Below are positions 13,515-25,825 of a stretch of DNA of 64,000 nt, in pieces. Below the pieces are notes generated by a model, which saw only the letters and a list, made by a program, of their open reading frames with translations, made no database searches and was not told the DNA's origin. Source of the stretch: Microstegium vimineum. Lineage: Eukaryota; Streptophyta; Magnoliopsida; Poales; Poaceae. A program made the position numbers and the translations under genes. The stretch lies in the NCBI GenBank assembly GCA_022036555.1, contig CM039130.1, forward strand, positions 24,698,519 to 24,762,518. Reading direction: 5' to 3'. Position 1 is the first letter of the stretch; the number at the start of each line of letters is the position of its first letter.

Positions 13515-16500
13515 ATTCGTTTGGGCTCCGGCGTTTTTTGCGCCGCCGGTCTTCTCACCGGTGAGGTCGGGGGTCGATCATTTTTTCGATTGTTTGTTGC
13601 CTAGCTTCGCCTACCTTTTTTGTGCATCGAGGGGTTTTTGGTTGTTCGAGCAATGGGGGTTTTTTGGCCGGGCGCATGTCGCACGGATATTTGTCGTCCA
13701 CCTGGTCACGCGGGTCACTGGGGTGGTTTTACCCCTCGTTTTTTCTTTTGTGCTTCGTTTTCGCGTGGTCTCTGGCGTTGCGTGCTTGGTTAACCCCTTT
13801 GTGGCTTTCTCGCGGGTATGGGGGCCCCCCGGGGCCCCGGGGTCCCGCCATGTCGCGGGAGGTTGTTGCGGGGTTAGCTCGTGTGTGTGGCCTCTTTGCT
13901 TGGGGTGAAGTGGAGTCCGCGAGTTTTGGGGGTTGTATTTTTGGGTCTCGGGGGCAAAGCGCCGCCATTTTTGTGGTCCCCCGGCCCCGCTGCCTTTTTG
14001 GTGACGGCGGGAAAAGCCAACCCCCCCCTGTCGGTTCTGTTAGTTGGGGTTTTTTTTTTTTCCTTTTTTTGCACGTTTTGACTTTTTTTTATTTTTATTT
14101 TTAAATTTGTCATGTTAAATTCTAAAAAAAAAATTTGAATGCTCTCTGTGATGTGTAGTATTTAATAAAAATATAATATGTCATTTTCAATACTTTTTAA
14201 TCCTGTAAAAATGTAAAAAGAAATTAAGAAATGGTTTTTTTTTTTTTTCATGCTCGTATATTGCCCAAAATCGGGGGAATTTTTGTGTAACCTTTACACC
14301 TAATACTTGTTGTACAAAAATTTTGGGGGAATTTTTTTGGATGAATTTTACATGGCTATTTTTTTAAATTTAAATAAAAAAATGTTTAGAAACCCCTAAT
14401 GATTTGGTTTTGAGTAATTTTGGAAAATTTAATGAAAAATGGTCTTTTGTGTACAACCCCGTTTGGTTTTATTTTTTTGTGTGTTTCCTCGTGTTTTTGG
14501 ACAAAATTTTTAATTAATAATTAAGTAAAAGGTTTAATTAATTTTTTTTCCCCTTTTTTCTAACAAAATTAGTTTTATGAAGGAAAGTTTTACTCAAGGT
14601 TGAAATCTTTTATTTTCTCTTAATGCATGTTTTGGTTGCAAACTCATGTTACTTTGCGAGATATCTAAGCAAGATTATATGTGTAGATACTCTTTGGGTT
14701 GGGTTGGGAAACCACCCTGGTGAAGGGGGTTTTTCTGTTGTGGAATCTGAGCTAGAACCGTGTTTCCCCCAACCAAGGAAACCCCCGGTGATCCAATTTT
14801 TTCCTTGTATTTAAAATTTTTGCTTTAAATAAGTTGGTTATATTATTGCATTTGACTTTATTAAAGTCCATTTGATGATACCTTACCTTGGGGCAATTTT
14901 TACCTTTCCCCTTTAAAATTTTTTTAAAGATGAAAAAATTTTGTAAAGATGCTTATATGCTTAGAACTTTTAAAGTGGGGTTTTCGGTATTACCCTGCGT
15001 ATTGCTAAAAAATGGTTATGTTCTTTCGAAAAAAGGAAATTTTTGGTTTGGGAAGAATTTAATTTGAGGGGGGGACACGGTGTTTGGGAGCCCCCGTGGG
15101 ATGGTGGGGGTTCTTTCCCCCTGTGCGATTGGAACCCCCGTTTGAATTGCTGAGTTAAGAATTTGGAGTACTTCCCATATCGGGGGAACCGCTGCAAAGG
15201 GGTGCCCCTGAGGAAAAAAAAATTTTAAGGATTGGTCTTTTTTTGGGTTTAAATGGAGGGAAAAAAATTGATCCTGAAAATGGGCCCTTTTTAAAGGGGG
15301 GTTCTTTCACACACTGTGGTGGGTTTCCCAAAAAAAATCGGTGGACAGCATTCGGGCGGGGCCCCCCGGGCCCATCGGACTTCCCAGGGCGCGTCCTTAA
15401 AAAAAAGGTCCCAAATGCCCCCAAAAAAACCAAAAGGGCACCCGCAGTTTTTACAAGATGTAAGAATACAACTTTACTTTTGTTTTTTTTTTAAGATTTA
15501 GTGGGCAAAATTTTGAATTCATATAGTCACTTGTGTGTTAGACGTTCCCCGGTGGTGCTCCCTTTTACCGGTGGGGGGAAAAAACGGTGGTGGAGGGGTG
15601 GTGCCCCCCGATTTGGAGGAACGCAAAACCTTGTCGGGACGGCTTTTGATGGGGGCCGGGCCCAAACCCATCCCAAAGGAAGCCGGCCTGGGGCTAGGGG
15701 GCCCTTTTTGGGGGTACAAAATGACAACAATTTGTGCAACCTTTAAATTTGCATGGTTTCTAACCATCTTTTTGGTTTTCTCTAGCGGCAAAGTGACAAC
15801 CCCCTTGCTTTGTTCAAGGATTTCCCTTTCCCCCAAAAAAAGGGTCGGCGTCATCGAACGTCGACTACAACCTTTTAACCCCCAAGAAATAAAAAAAACC
15901 CCCGAGCGCCCGCCCCTTCCCGAGAAATTTTCCCTTTTTTTTAAAGGGTTTCCCAGGGAGCAGACATCCCCCGACCACGGGTTTTTTGATGGAGGGGCCC
16001 TTTGGGGTTTGGGGGGCGGAAAAAAGCAGGGTGGTAGGGAAATTTCCCCGGGGATGCACTCGCCCAACCCATTTACGCCCGTCCAGCCTTTTTAAAAAGT
16101 GGGGGCAGATGGGCCCCCGGGTAAAACGCGAGTGCCCAAACACCTAACAGCGCAGTTGCATGCACTCCAGGTTTTTTTGGGTTTTATTCGCCGTTATTGT
16201 TTTTTCCTTAGCTTTGTTTTCGTCTAACATTTGAATAAAAGTCATAGGCCCAGCTAGGGATTTAGGGGGGCGGGGGAGGAGTGGGGCAAGGAGGGGTTAT
16301 GGGGTTTGGGGCGGATTTTTAGGGGTGACGTTTGGGGGGAAAGAGCGGTATAACCTCGAGTTGCAAAAGTGTTTGAGTAATGCGGGCCCTTTTGGGGCCG
16401 TAAGGTAGGCTTTATCGGGGTTTGGAGTGCCTCCAAAGTCCAAACCCGCCCTCGCCCCATATACTTGGGGACCCTGTGGGGGTAATGTTTTGTTTATATT

Positions 16501-18948
16501 TTTTCGCTTGTGGTCAAAACACAATAGCACTTGAACCTAGCATACTTCAAATTTTTTAAAAATTTTTAGTTCACTTGGTAAAAAACTTTGGAAAACCCCT
16601 TTTAATTTTGCAGAATTAATCGGTGACTTAAAAAGTTCCCCGGGTTTTGGGGCCTTCGCCCCGGGTTTTGGGGGCTTTTCCCGGGGTTTTGGAGCTTCGC
16701 CGAGCTAGGAGGACGTCGGGTTGGGGGGGTCGGGGGATTGGAGTTTGTTTTGGGGTCAGGTTTTTGGGGGCCCGGGCCCCTTACCCCTTTGGGCCCCCTT
16801 TGGATTTAATTTTGGATGTTTTTGAAATTGGATGCATTGTCGGTTAAAATATGGAAAATTGTCAAAAATTGTGAGAAAAATTTTGATGTTTGTAATTCTA
16901 TGTTGTTTGTGATGTGATCGTGTTGTTTTGATATATTTTTTGGTTGTGATTTTTTATCTTTGTTTGTCTGGAGGAAAATTTAAAAAAAAAAAAAAAAAGG
17001 AGTTTTGGGTTGTTTTTCCCCCGTGTGCAAATGAAAAGGGCCCTGGTTTGCCGGGGTTATGGTAAAACCTGGGAAAGGGCCCCTTCCAGAGCACCTGGGG
17101 AAAGGCCCCCTTCCCCCGGGGGATCTTTTTTTGGGGTCCCCTGACCCAAAAAATCGGCAAAGGGTACAGGATTTGGAGTGTCCCCGCATGGGCCTTTGGC
17201 AAAGGAGAAAAAGTTTGTGAAATGCCCCATGGGCACTCGGAAAAGGGGGGGAGATTTTCCCAGTGTCCCGGGAAGGGGGCACGGGGAAAAACCCCCCGTC
17301 CCCCCCCCCCAATCCCAAATTTCCGTGCCTTTTTTTCCGGTTCTCTTCGTTTTCCCCCATTACAGAACCCCGGGGAAACCCTTTTTCGATTCCCAAAAAA
17401 AAAACCTCGGCAAAAAATTTTCCTTAAAAATCGTTCCCCTTGCGTTTTTTCCCAGTTTTTGCACTGGGGAAAGGGAAAATTCCCCTAGTGAATTTAGTTT
17501 TTGTTCCTTTTTTAATGATTTTTTGTTCTTTTAGTTTTTTCAACTAAAAGCTAAAGGGGGGTAATTTAGTATTTTTTTAGTCTTTAGCCCCAATCTCTTA
17601 AACCCCAAAAAGGGCCCAAAATTTTTTTTATTTATTTAATGTTGACAATATATGTCTTTTCCCCCCCGAATTTGGTGATTCCCTTTTTTGGGGGGGGGGG
17701 GGCGAAAACCCCCCCTTTCCGTGCAGAAAAAAAAGTTTTTTTTTCCCTATAATTGACTGTGTTTTCCCCCCAAAATTCTCTTTTTTCTTTTTTTTTGCCC
17801 CCCCGAAATCAAATTGAAATATTTAAAAAGTATTTTTTTTTGCCCCACGCTATTTAGTTATTCGTAATTTTTAGTTTAATTTTTTAACGAGTTGTCCGTT
17901 AATTTTAAAATAGTACAAATTTGACTAAAAAAACTAACTTTTTTACGGTTAAAATTTGCGTTTTTAAAAAACGGGGCCCCCCCTTTAAAAACCCCCGGGG
18001 AATTACCCCAAAAAGTTCAACGGGCCCCCAAACCCCGCGAGTGAAACTGCTCCTTTCCCCCTTTTGCCCCCGGGCCCCGCTAATCCCGGGTAGGAATTTT
18101 TTTACGAGGATAAATAATATGGAGGGCGGGGGGGCGGGGGAAACGAATCGGTGGGCCGTTAATAACCCCGGGTTAAATTTTTCTTTTCCCCGGGGAGATA
18201 AATGGCGTTTGGGATTACCCGGGGCCCTGGCCCCCTTTATTATTTGGGAAAAATTACGCAATTGCACACAAAAAAAAAAAAAATAAAAGGGAAAATTTTT
18301 TTCCGGGGGGACCCCGGCGAAAGGAAGGGGTTTTTCGCCAAAAAAATTTTGAAATATTTTAATTTTTGTGTTTTCAAAAAACCCTTTTTTTTTTTCCCAT
18401 TCTTCAATTACTGTTTTCCCAAATTTTTGCATTTTTTTTTTTCATTCCCATATTTTTTATTCTTCTGTTCCAAAAATGGGTGTTTTGTTTTTCAGATGGA
18501 TTGATCGGGGCATGGTAATTGCCCGGATATTTTTTTTTTACATTTGGAAAAAATTTGGACTTAAGTTAGTTGACGAGAGAAAAAAAATACTCCCCCCATT
18601 TCAAAATTTTTAAGCTAATTCTAGAAACCCCCAAAAACCAAAAACCCCCAAAAAATTTTTTTTAAAAAAATTTTCAACATTTTTTCCCAAGCCCGAGTTT
18701 CGTGTGTTTTTTTTATTTTTTTTTAAAAAAAAGCAAAGGGGAAAGTTTCAAACATCAAAGGGGGGGGGGACGCAACATTTTCAAACCCTAATGGAGGGAA
18801 GTAATATTATAAAAAACATTAAAAGCCCTTTCCAACCCCAGCCAACCGGGGTTTGTATCCCCGGCCCCCCCATGCATTTTTCGATCCCCCTGGCAAAAAG
18901 GATATTTTTAAAATCCCCCGGGGGTGTTTATTTTTTTTGGGGGCCCCC
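13515..18948. other. Unidentified noisy sequence
   Basis: About 5.4 kb of low-quality sequence. 13515-14090 is GC- and T-rich, and 14100-14620 is AT-rich. 15500-16100 and 17000-17500 hold long G or C runs. A block near 17535-17610 resembles a MITE end but cannot be confirmed. No domain was recognised in any frame, and the open frames of 60-190 codons here are mostly homopolymer-driven. It is the flank of element A on one side and of the copia element on the other. Confidence 0.5.
16635..16704. repeat. Short GC-rich tandem repeat
   Basis: About three imperfect units of roughly 22 bases, each with a CGGGTTTTGG core followed by a CTTCGCC-like stretch. The region is of low base quality, so the unit length and number are uncertain. 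Confidence 0.4.
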
Positions 18949-19430
18949 CGGATTTTTTTTGGGAGGATTTTTAGAAGCGGATCCAGTGGGCGATAGTGAT
19001 TTTGGGGGGTAGATAGTTCCCGGTTAAGTATGTAGAGAGAAATAGAAAAAGAGGGGGGGGAAGATACAGACCGGGGGTGCAGTGGGGGGGGGGTTTTTTG
19101 GGGTTTTTGCCCCCTTTACCAGGGCGTCGTTCGCGTCCGTAGTCGTGTCGGTCGTCCTCCCGGGGTCGCCCCCGCGGTGAAGCTTCCCCCCGCTGGGAGC
19201 GCTCCCCCTAAATCGGTCTAGGGTTTTTGGATGCTGGGGGTTTTGGGGGGGGCCCGGGGAACCCCGTTAGGCGGCCCAGCGGCCCCCCGGGCCCCCCCCC
19301 TTTCCCCTTTTAAAAACACTGGGGGACGGGGGGCCCCCCCAAAACCCATGGGTTTTGGGCCCCCCCCGATCAGGGGGTTTAAACCCCCGGGGTTAGTCCG
19401 TTGGGGCCAAGGGAGGAGACTTTTCCCAAA
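18949..19430 (-). repeat. 3' LTR of the copia element (noisy)
   Basis: Collinear with 25298-25787 (shared stretches such as AGCGGATCCAGTGG and GATACAGACC) but full of homopolymer errors. Weak similarity may continue to the left into the counterpart of the leader, which would not be expected of a simple 3' LTR, so the left edge is uncertain. Confidence 0.65.
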
Positions 19431-19689
19431 ATTTTTCCCCTAGATTTTAAAATCCTTTTAAAATTTTTTAATTCTTTTCGGTTCAATTTTCCAATTTTTT
19501 TTAATTCCCCAGATCAAACTATAGAGCGGGTTCATGTCACAAAAATTCATTTTGTTAGGGTAACAGCTACTACACACCTTTCTATTTGGAAATAAACTTT
19601 CATCATTCTGGGCCCTTCTTATTCTTCGGGAATCATAGGCTCTCCTTAAACCCATGTCGGCTATGTGTCCTCTGAACACACTGGGTGGA

Positions 19690-22600
19690 AGGCCTTTGTG
19701 AGCGGATCCGCTAACATCTTTTCTGTTCGTATATGCTCAAGTTTATGATATGATCCCGAAGTTTATCTTTCACAACATAGTACTTTATGTCAATGTGTTT
19801 GGCATCACCACTTGACCTATTGTTGTGAGCATGTTCTACCGCTGGGTTGTTATCAAAATACAACCGCATCGGTCTTTCTTACTTTCAATTATTCTCAATC
19901 CGAGTATAAATTTCTTCAACCAATTTTACCTGCCTCGAGGCCTCATAACAAGCTACAAACTCGGCGTACATTGTCGGGGATGTAGTCACTGTTTGTTTCG
20001 AACTTTTCCACGATATCACTCCTTTAGCAAGAGTAAAGATATATCCTGATGTGGATTTTCTTTCATCTCCACATAGTCAGAATCTGAATACCCCTCTATG
20101 TGCAGGGAATCAGATTTTTCATATGTCAACAGGAGACCTTTCGTACCTGAAAATAACGCAAGACTTTCTTCACTAGTTTCCAATGTTCAATTCCTGGATT
20201 CTTTTGATATCTGCCAAGTAACCCGGTAACAAAAGCTATGTCAGGGCGCGTACATGTTTGAGCATATTTAAAAACTTCCAATTGCCGAAGCATACGGTAC
20301 CGCTTTAATTTTGATTAATTTCATATTGATTCTTGGGACACTGATGTTCCCCATATTTATCACCCTTAACAATCGGAAGCAGGAGATGGACTACACGCAT
20401 GCATACTAAATCTCTTCAAAACTTTTTCTATTATGCCTTTTGCGATAATCCCAATACCTCTTTCTTCTATCTCGATGAATCTCAATTCCCAAGACAAACG
20501 AAGCTTCACCGAGATCTTTCATATCAAAGTTCGAGGACAAGAATTTCTTCATCTCCAATAGTAGGTTGACATCATTACTAACAAGTAAGATATCATCTAC
20601 ATATAGGATCAGGAATATGTATTTCTTATTCTTGAATTTCACATAAAATACAATTGTCCTCGACATTTTCTGTAAACCCAAAACCCTTTATAGTTTTATC
20701 AAACTTCAAGTACCTCTGTCTCGAAGCTTGTTTCAAACCATAAATGGATCTTTTCAAACGACATCCCATATTCTTTTTCCTTTTATGACAAAACCTTTTG
20801 TTGTGCCATATAGACATTTTCATCCAAATCCCCATTTAGGAATGTTGTCTTTACATCCATCTGATGTAATTCTAGATCGTAGTGAGCCACAAGTGCCATA
20901 ATGATTCTGAAAGAATCTTTACAAGAAACTGGGGAAAAAGTTTCATTGTAATCACAATCCCTTCTCTTTGGGTAAAACCCTTAGCCACAAGTCGCCTTTG
21001 TGTCTTTCAATATTCCCTTGGGAGTCGTATTTCGTCTTGTAGATCCCATTTGGATCCACTTTCTTAGCTCCTTTTGGAATATTTTCTAGAACCCAAACTT
21101 GTTGGTATTCATAGATTTCATCTATCTTCCATGGCCTGAAGCCACTTTGATGATGTTCGCTTTCAAAGGCTTCTTCAAAAGTTAAAGGGTCATCTTCCAT
21201 ATGATATTCTTCAGTTTCATAGATTTCATAATCATCTGGAATAGCTGACCTTCTAGTTCTTTGAGACCTTCTAGGGGCCCTTGGCACTTGGTCCACTATA
21301 GGCTGTTGTTGTTCTTCCTCATTAGCAACATCTGATTCTATAGGCTCCTGATGGACAGGTTCCTCTTGTTCATTCGTTGTGCTAAGGGAAATTCACAACA
21401 GGCGTTGTCGCCACAACGTCATGTACTATTGGTGCAACAACGGAAGCATGTAACGTAAAGTATGGTTCTTCAACCATCGAGTGGGTACATGTACCCCCCT
21501 TTTCCTCAAGTCTAATTTTACGTGTTATCTTGCTCCCCTGATCATGTCATCCTCCAAGAACACAACATGTCTTGTTTCAACAAATTTCGTGTATCTGTCA
21601 GGACAATAGAATCGATATCCTTTCGATCTTTCTGGATAGCCAATGAAATGGCAGCTGACAGTCTTGGAGTCTAACTTTTTCCCAAAATTTGGGTTAAAAA
21701 CCTTTGACTCAGCTGGACAGCCCCACACACATAAGTGCTTAAGTGAGGGTTCTCTTCCTGTCCATAATTCATATGGTTTTTCTGCACCCCACTTGCTTGG
21801 TACTCGATTAAGTATATGAATGACGGTTTTTCAGTGCCTCCATCCATAAACCAACCGGGGAGTGTGGAGTAACTCATCATGCTTCTCACCATATCCATTA
21901 GGGTACGGTTTCTTCTTTCAGCCACTCCATTATGTTGAGGCTCCCCGGTGTGGAGTATTGAGCGACTATGCCATTTTCCTGTAGGAACCTTGCAAAGGAA
22001 CCTGCAATTTTGGCCATAACGGGGTATGTCGCCCGTAATACTCTGCACAACGGTCTGATCAAACTATCTTTATTTTCTTGTTGTGTTGATTTTCAATTTC
22101 AGCTTTAAAATCTTAAATTTATCCAATGCTTCTGTTCTTTCCTTTTAATTGGATAAATATAGCCATAACGAGAGTAATCATCCGTGAATGTTATGAACGA
22201 ATCAATAACCATCCACGCTTTTCATTGGGAATGGACCGCAAATGTCCGTGTGGATTATTTTTTAATACTCTCGTGCTTCCTTTAGCATCTTTCTTTATTT
22301 TCTTAACATATTTTTCCTTTGATGCAATCAACACATTGTTCTAAATCGGAGAATTCTAAGTGCGGAAGAATCGATTGTTTCACTAAGCGTTCTATTCTCC
22401 CCCTCGAAATATGGCCCAAACGACAATGCCATAGCTTCGAAGAGACGCTTTCATTTCTCTTCCGCTTCTTGTTCTCATTTGTAGATTGGGAGACATGCAC
22501 ATCATTCACAACATGATTCACATTATCAGCAAGAGATAATAAATAAAGCTTGTCTTGTCGGAAGGCAAGACCAACACATTTATTATTATCATCAAATAGT

Positions 22601-22880
22601 TCACATCTGTCATTACCAAAATGACAGCCAAATCCATCATCATCGAGTTTCGATACACTTATTAAATTCCTACGTAAAGAGGGAACATAGAGTACATTCC
22701 TAAGCTTAAGTACAAAGCCATCTTTTAATTCTAAATCTAGATTGCCAATGGCTTCAACTCCAGCTTGTACTCCATTCGTGACTTTAATCGTTATTTCTCC
22801 TCTTTGCAGGGTTCTCCTCCCACTTAACCCCTGTAAAGAATTCGAAACGTGAATTGTTGCACCTGAATCAATCCACCAAG
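19690..22880 (-). pseudogene. Copia pol: protease, integrase, RT, RNase H
   Basis: Domains read in order from the right. The protease active site is WWIDSGATIHVS (about 22860-22880). The GAG-pre-integrase zinc motif has H-x-H and C-x2-C spacing (LWHCRLGH, then CVDCIKGK, about 22310-22420). The integrase core has the catalytic Glu in HNGVAERRNRT (about 21905-21960). The reverse transcriptase begins near 21100 and has the YVDD catalytic motif near 20600. The RNase H/C-terminal tail contains KHIDIKYYVV (about 19770-19810). Integrase before RT is the copia order. The frame is broken several times (between integrase pieces near 22050-22300, around 21500, 20950-20840 and 20640-20680), so the polyprotein cannot be made as it stands. 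Confidence 0.88.
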
Positions 22881-23837
22881 AGGTATTCGAATAACATAAA
22901 AAATAGGGATTCATCTACAAATGTGATAGTATTATCACCTTTCTTTAGTAGCTTTTTCAGGTAGATAGGGCAATCTCTCTTATAATGCCCTCGCTTGAAG
23001 CATTCCTTGCACTGGTCTTTCTCAGCATTGTCATATTTTCTGAAGTCCTCATCCTGAGAGTCCTTTTCTTTTCCCTTTGCAAGTGCGTTTTCTTGTGGCT
23101 TGGAGGGAGAGTCTTTATTCCACTGGGGTTTCCCCTGTGGTTTCTTGTAAAAGTTCTTTCTTTTATTATCCTTCACAAGATGAGCTGATTCACCCTGCGC
23201 GGACTTGATTCTCTCTTCCTCCTGGACACACATTGCAATGAGCTTTTCAATGTCCCAATTTTTAGGCATCATATTGTAATTCACAGCAAAAGTTTTGAAT
23301 TCTTTTGGCAGTGAAAGAAAGACCAAGTGGATGAGGAACTTGTCATTGATTCCCAAATCCATAGTCTTTAATTTCGTTGTCATGGTGTTCATTTTCAATA
23401 TGTGCTGACGCACACCACCACCATTGTATTTCTCAGATACAAGTTTATGTATCATTGTGCTTGCTGTGGCCTTGGAAGACCCACTAAACTGGCTCTTTAT
23501 CCTTTCAAGGTAATCAATGGTGGTGATGCATTCTGGGATAGACCCTCGGATTTGGTCTTCAATGGTGCTTTCGCCACCAACAGGCATTTTCTGTTGGATT
23601 GAATCCAACGCCTGTGTTCAATGTCATATTTCATCCTGACTTCTGCCAAATCACGCTTTCGGGCGTGAAAAGCTTCGTCCGTTTCATCGTTCTCTTCTCC
23701 GGTTCCTCTGGAATAGTAGGACACGGGAAAGTAATGGCAAGATCAATCTCTGCCAGTGCAAGTTCTAGCTCGTACTTCTCCCGCCACACACGGTAGTTGG
23801 TACCGTTGAGCGGAGGAATGTTGTTTATATTCACCAT
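22881..23837 (-). pseudogene. Copia gag
   Basis: Starts at the ATG complementary to 23835-23837 (MVNINNIPPLNGTNY, a common copia gag opening). The gag core spans 23150-23600 and ends in a CCHC zinc knuckle, CKECFKRGHYKRDC, at about 22970-23015, the usual nucleic-acid-binding site. Two frameshifts (about 23700 and 23580) split it into three overlapping frames. The start is supported by position: it is the first ATG after the leader and is followed directly by conserved gag sequence. Pol follows almost without a gap, as in elements that make a single polyprotein. Confidence 0.85.
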
Positions 23838-25286
23838 TCCTTTAACTCTTAAAATTTATCCAAAGAAAAGTGAGAAACATTCATCATAAAATTGCATGCC
23901 TTAACTTAACGTTGGTCAAAATTAAACATACAATTCCTCTATGCAAAAATTTATACATCACCGTTGGGCAGAAGTAAAATAAATGCATAGCTATTCATTA
24001 TAATAATGTTATTAACAACGTTGGTCAGAAAATAACAATATTATAATCTCAAATAAATCATCGAAAATCATAATTCACTCAAAAATTAAATTATCCTGTT
24101 GGTTCAAATTTAATTGAGAGTCAAATTCAATATTTTCTTCGCAGCGGAAACAATTAAATTGTTCATAATCTTATTTTCCAGAAAATTCAATTTGAATTGT
24201 TCTTTAAACAAAAATTATCGTTGGATAAAATTTGTATAGAGAATAATTCATTCAAATATCAAGTGATTCGATTTAATGTTTCTGGAAAATAAAATAAATA
24301 AAATTGTTCGAAAATTATTTTCCAGAATGTTATTCATATTATTATTCTTTGAACATAAAAATATCGTTGGATTAAATTTATGCAGAGAAAAATATTCATC
24401 AAATTTCAATTCGGAATCATTCAAATTCAATTCTATTTAATTTCTGAAAAATGAAAATGGAAAGATCTTCACTGTTCATTTCAGGCCGGGGCGAATCGGA
24501 TCGGCCCAAAGGCCAAAGCGGCCCAGCCGGCCACGTGCGGGCAGCTCCCTTCTCCCCCCAGGCCGCAACGTGGGCCTAGGCCGGGATGTCTCGCACCCGC
24601 CTGGGCCGTTTTTGCCCCATCAGTCGGTGGCGCACCAGGAGCCGTCCGATCTAGGGTGAGCACGATCAGACGGTGGCGTGTCGATCTCGGTGGAACAAAA
24701 CGGTCATTCGGCCGGCTCCCCCCGAACCCTAGCGGTTCATTCTCATTCCCTCTCCCTTTCTGAGCAGCCGTGCACGCAGGGCGGTGGAGGCGGATGCGCC
24801 AGCGGTGCCGGCCAGGGAGAGTCCACTGGCGCCCCAGGGCGACTGCTCCCCTCCTTTCTTCCTCCCCCGCGCGCCGCTCCTTTCTCCCTTTCTGCGAGCA
24901 AGGCGGCAGCGGTGGCCGAGTCGGACCGGTCGGAGGAGACCGGGGAAGCGGGCAGCAGTGGCGCCGTCGCGGGCCCCCTCGCCGGCGAGCGTGCTCGCCT
25001 CATGGTTGAGCACGCCGCCGTCGAGTGGCTCTGCTGCGGCGTCGGTTCAATCGCCCAAGGCAGAGGTAAGTGCGGGGTTCGGTTCTTGGGTTGGGGTTCG
25101 ATTTTGGATTTGTTTTCTTGAGTTGTTTCGTGTTCAACCGATCGGGATCCATAGTTTCGCATCCCGATGTAGAGTTCGTTCATGTTTCTTGTCCCTAACC
25201 CATACTGTTCTTCGATTAGGGTTAGGGTTTCGATTTGGTTGAGCCGAATAGGCTCTGATCCGAGTGGATCCCCTCCGTAGGAGGTG
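23838..25286 (-). other. Long bipartite leader of the copia element
   Basis: Between the primer binding site and gag lie about 1.45 kb in two parts. 23838-24480 is AT-rich, with a recurring CGTTGG-containing motif and an imperfect direct repeat of about 150 bp (about 24198-24345 and 24346-24465). 24481-25240 is strongly GC-rich. On the plus strand the GC-rich part resembles a plant first exon, with GGCAGAG|GTAAGTG as a good splice donor at about 25065. No conserved protein was recognised in it, so it may be captured host DNA or simply a GC-rich leader. Confidence 0.6.
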
Positions 25287-25296
25287 TCTGATACCA
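25287..25296 (-). promoter_or_regulatory. Primer binding site (initiator tRNA-Met)
   Basis: The minus strand reads TGGTATCAGA one base after the LTR terminus (CCTATCA). This is the complement of the 3' end of plant initiator tRNA-Met, the usual primer for copia reverse transcription. It fixes the inner edge of the 5' LTR at 25298 and the orientation of the element. Confidence 0.88.
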
Positions 25297-25297
25297 T

Positions 25298-25787
25298 TGA
25301 TAGGTTCGTAGGGTCATCTAGGAGCGGATCCAGTGGATAGATAGTGATTCGGGTAGGTAGATAGATGCGGTTCATGTGATGCAGAGAGAAGTAGAGAGAG
25401 AGGAGAGGAAGATACAGACCAGATGAGTCAATCGGAGGAGTCGCAGTGGCGACGGCGGTGTTAGGGTTCAAGCCGTCGTCGGCCATGGGCGTCGTAGTCG
25501 CGTCCGTAGTCGTGTCGGTCGTCATCCGGTGCTCGCCGGCGTCAGTGAAGCTTCCCGCCGTTGGCAGCGCTCCCTCTAGATCAGTCTAGGGTTTAGGATG
25601 TCGGTGGGGATTTGGCGGCGGCCAGGTGAACCTCGTTAGACGTGCCTAGCGCCCCGGCCCCCACCTTTCCTTATATAGCACTGTGCGACGGGGGCCCACC
25701 AACCACATGGTTGGGCGCCCCCGATCAGGGCGTAACCTAGGGCCCGTTAGTCCGGTGGGCCTAACGGGAGGAGATCTAATTCCAACA
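25298..25787 (-). repeat. 5' LTR of the copia element
   Basis: 490 bp. On the minus strand it starts TGTTGGAATTAG and ends CCTATCA, so it has TG...CA ends. The inner edge is set by the primer binding site, the outer edge by where similarity to the noisy 3' LTR stops. It holds the presumed promoter and polyadenylation signals of the element, which I could not place exactly. Confidence 0.8.
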
Positions 25788-25825
25788 TCCTGGACCAACG
25801 ATTGGCGGGCAGTCTTCCTGGACAG
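25788..25825 (-). pseudogene. Possible second exon of secreted-peptide gene, cut by copia element
   Basis: On the minus strand an acceptor-like CTGGAGCAG precedes 25825. If joined to the exon ending at 27355, the frame stays open and adds a Cys-Pro-Pro run before it meets the copia LTR at 25787. The spacing and the added cysteine suit a small cysteine-rich secreted peptide, but the exon is only about 38 bases and the assignment is tentative. The remainder would lie beyond the copia element, in noisy sequence. Confidence 0.3.

Larger units (their letters stand above)
2697..19510. other. Low-quality, error-rich sequence block
   Basis: Across this block homopolymers are stretched (18 A at about 16981-16998, 12 G near 17690, long C runs) and single bases are lost or gained. 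Where a clean counterpart exists (37247-47350 reversed, or 25298-25787) the order of sequence is kept but frames break every few dozen bases. The change from clean to noisy is abrupt at about 2697 and about 19510. This looks like a gap filled with uncorrected long-read sequence, not biological divergence. Open frames inside it should not be trusted. Confidence 0.8.
18949..25787 (-). mobile_element. Ty1-copia LTR retrotransposon
   Basis: A full-length-looking copia element on the minus strand: 5' LTR 25298-25787, primer binding site 25287-25296, a long leader, then gag, protease, integrase, reverse transcriptase and RNase H in copia order, and a noisy 3' LTR at about 18949-19430. The coding part (19690-23837) is clean but carries frameshifts and stops. 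The expected 5-bp target duplication would be TCCTG (25788-25792), but the left flank is too noisy to confirm it. The insertion lies just inside a possible second exon of a small secreted-peptide gene (25793-25825). Confidence 0.85.

Noticed and set aside
13378..14104. Overlapping frames of 160-180 codons
   Set aside because: They lie in error-rich GC sequence, have no domain, and overlap one another on both strands.
17905..18504. Frames of 100-175 codons rich in Phe, Lys and Gly
   Set aside because: They are made of homopolymer runs in low-quality sequence.
25287..25296. Part of a tRNA gene
   Set aside because: Only the ten-base match to the tRNA-Met 3' end is present, at the position of a primer binding site. 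No cloverleaf can be made.
24743..25525. 260-codon minus-strand frame
   Set aside because: It crosses the copia LTR, primer binding site and GC-rich leader and has no recognisable domain.
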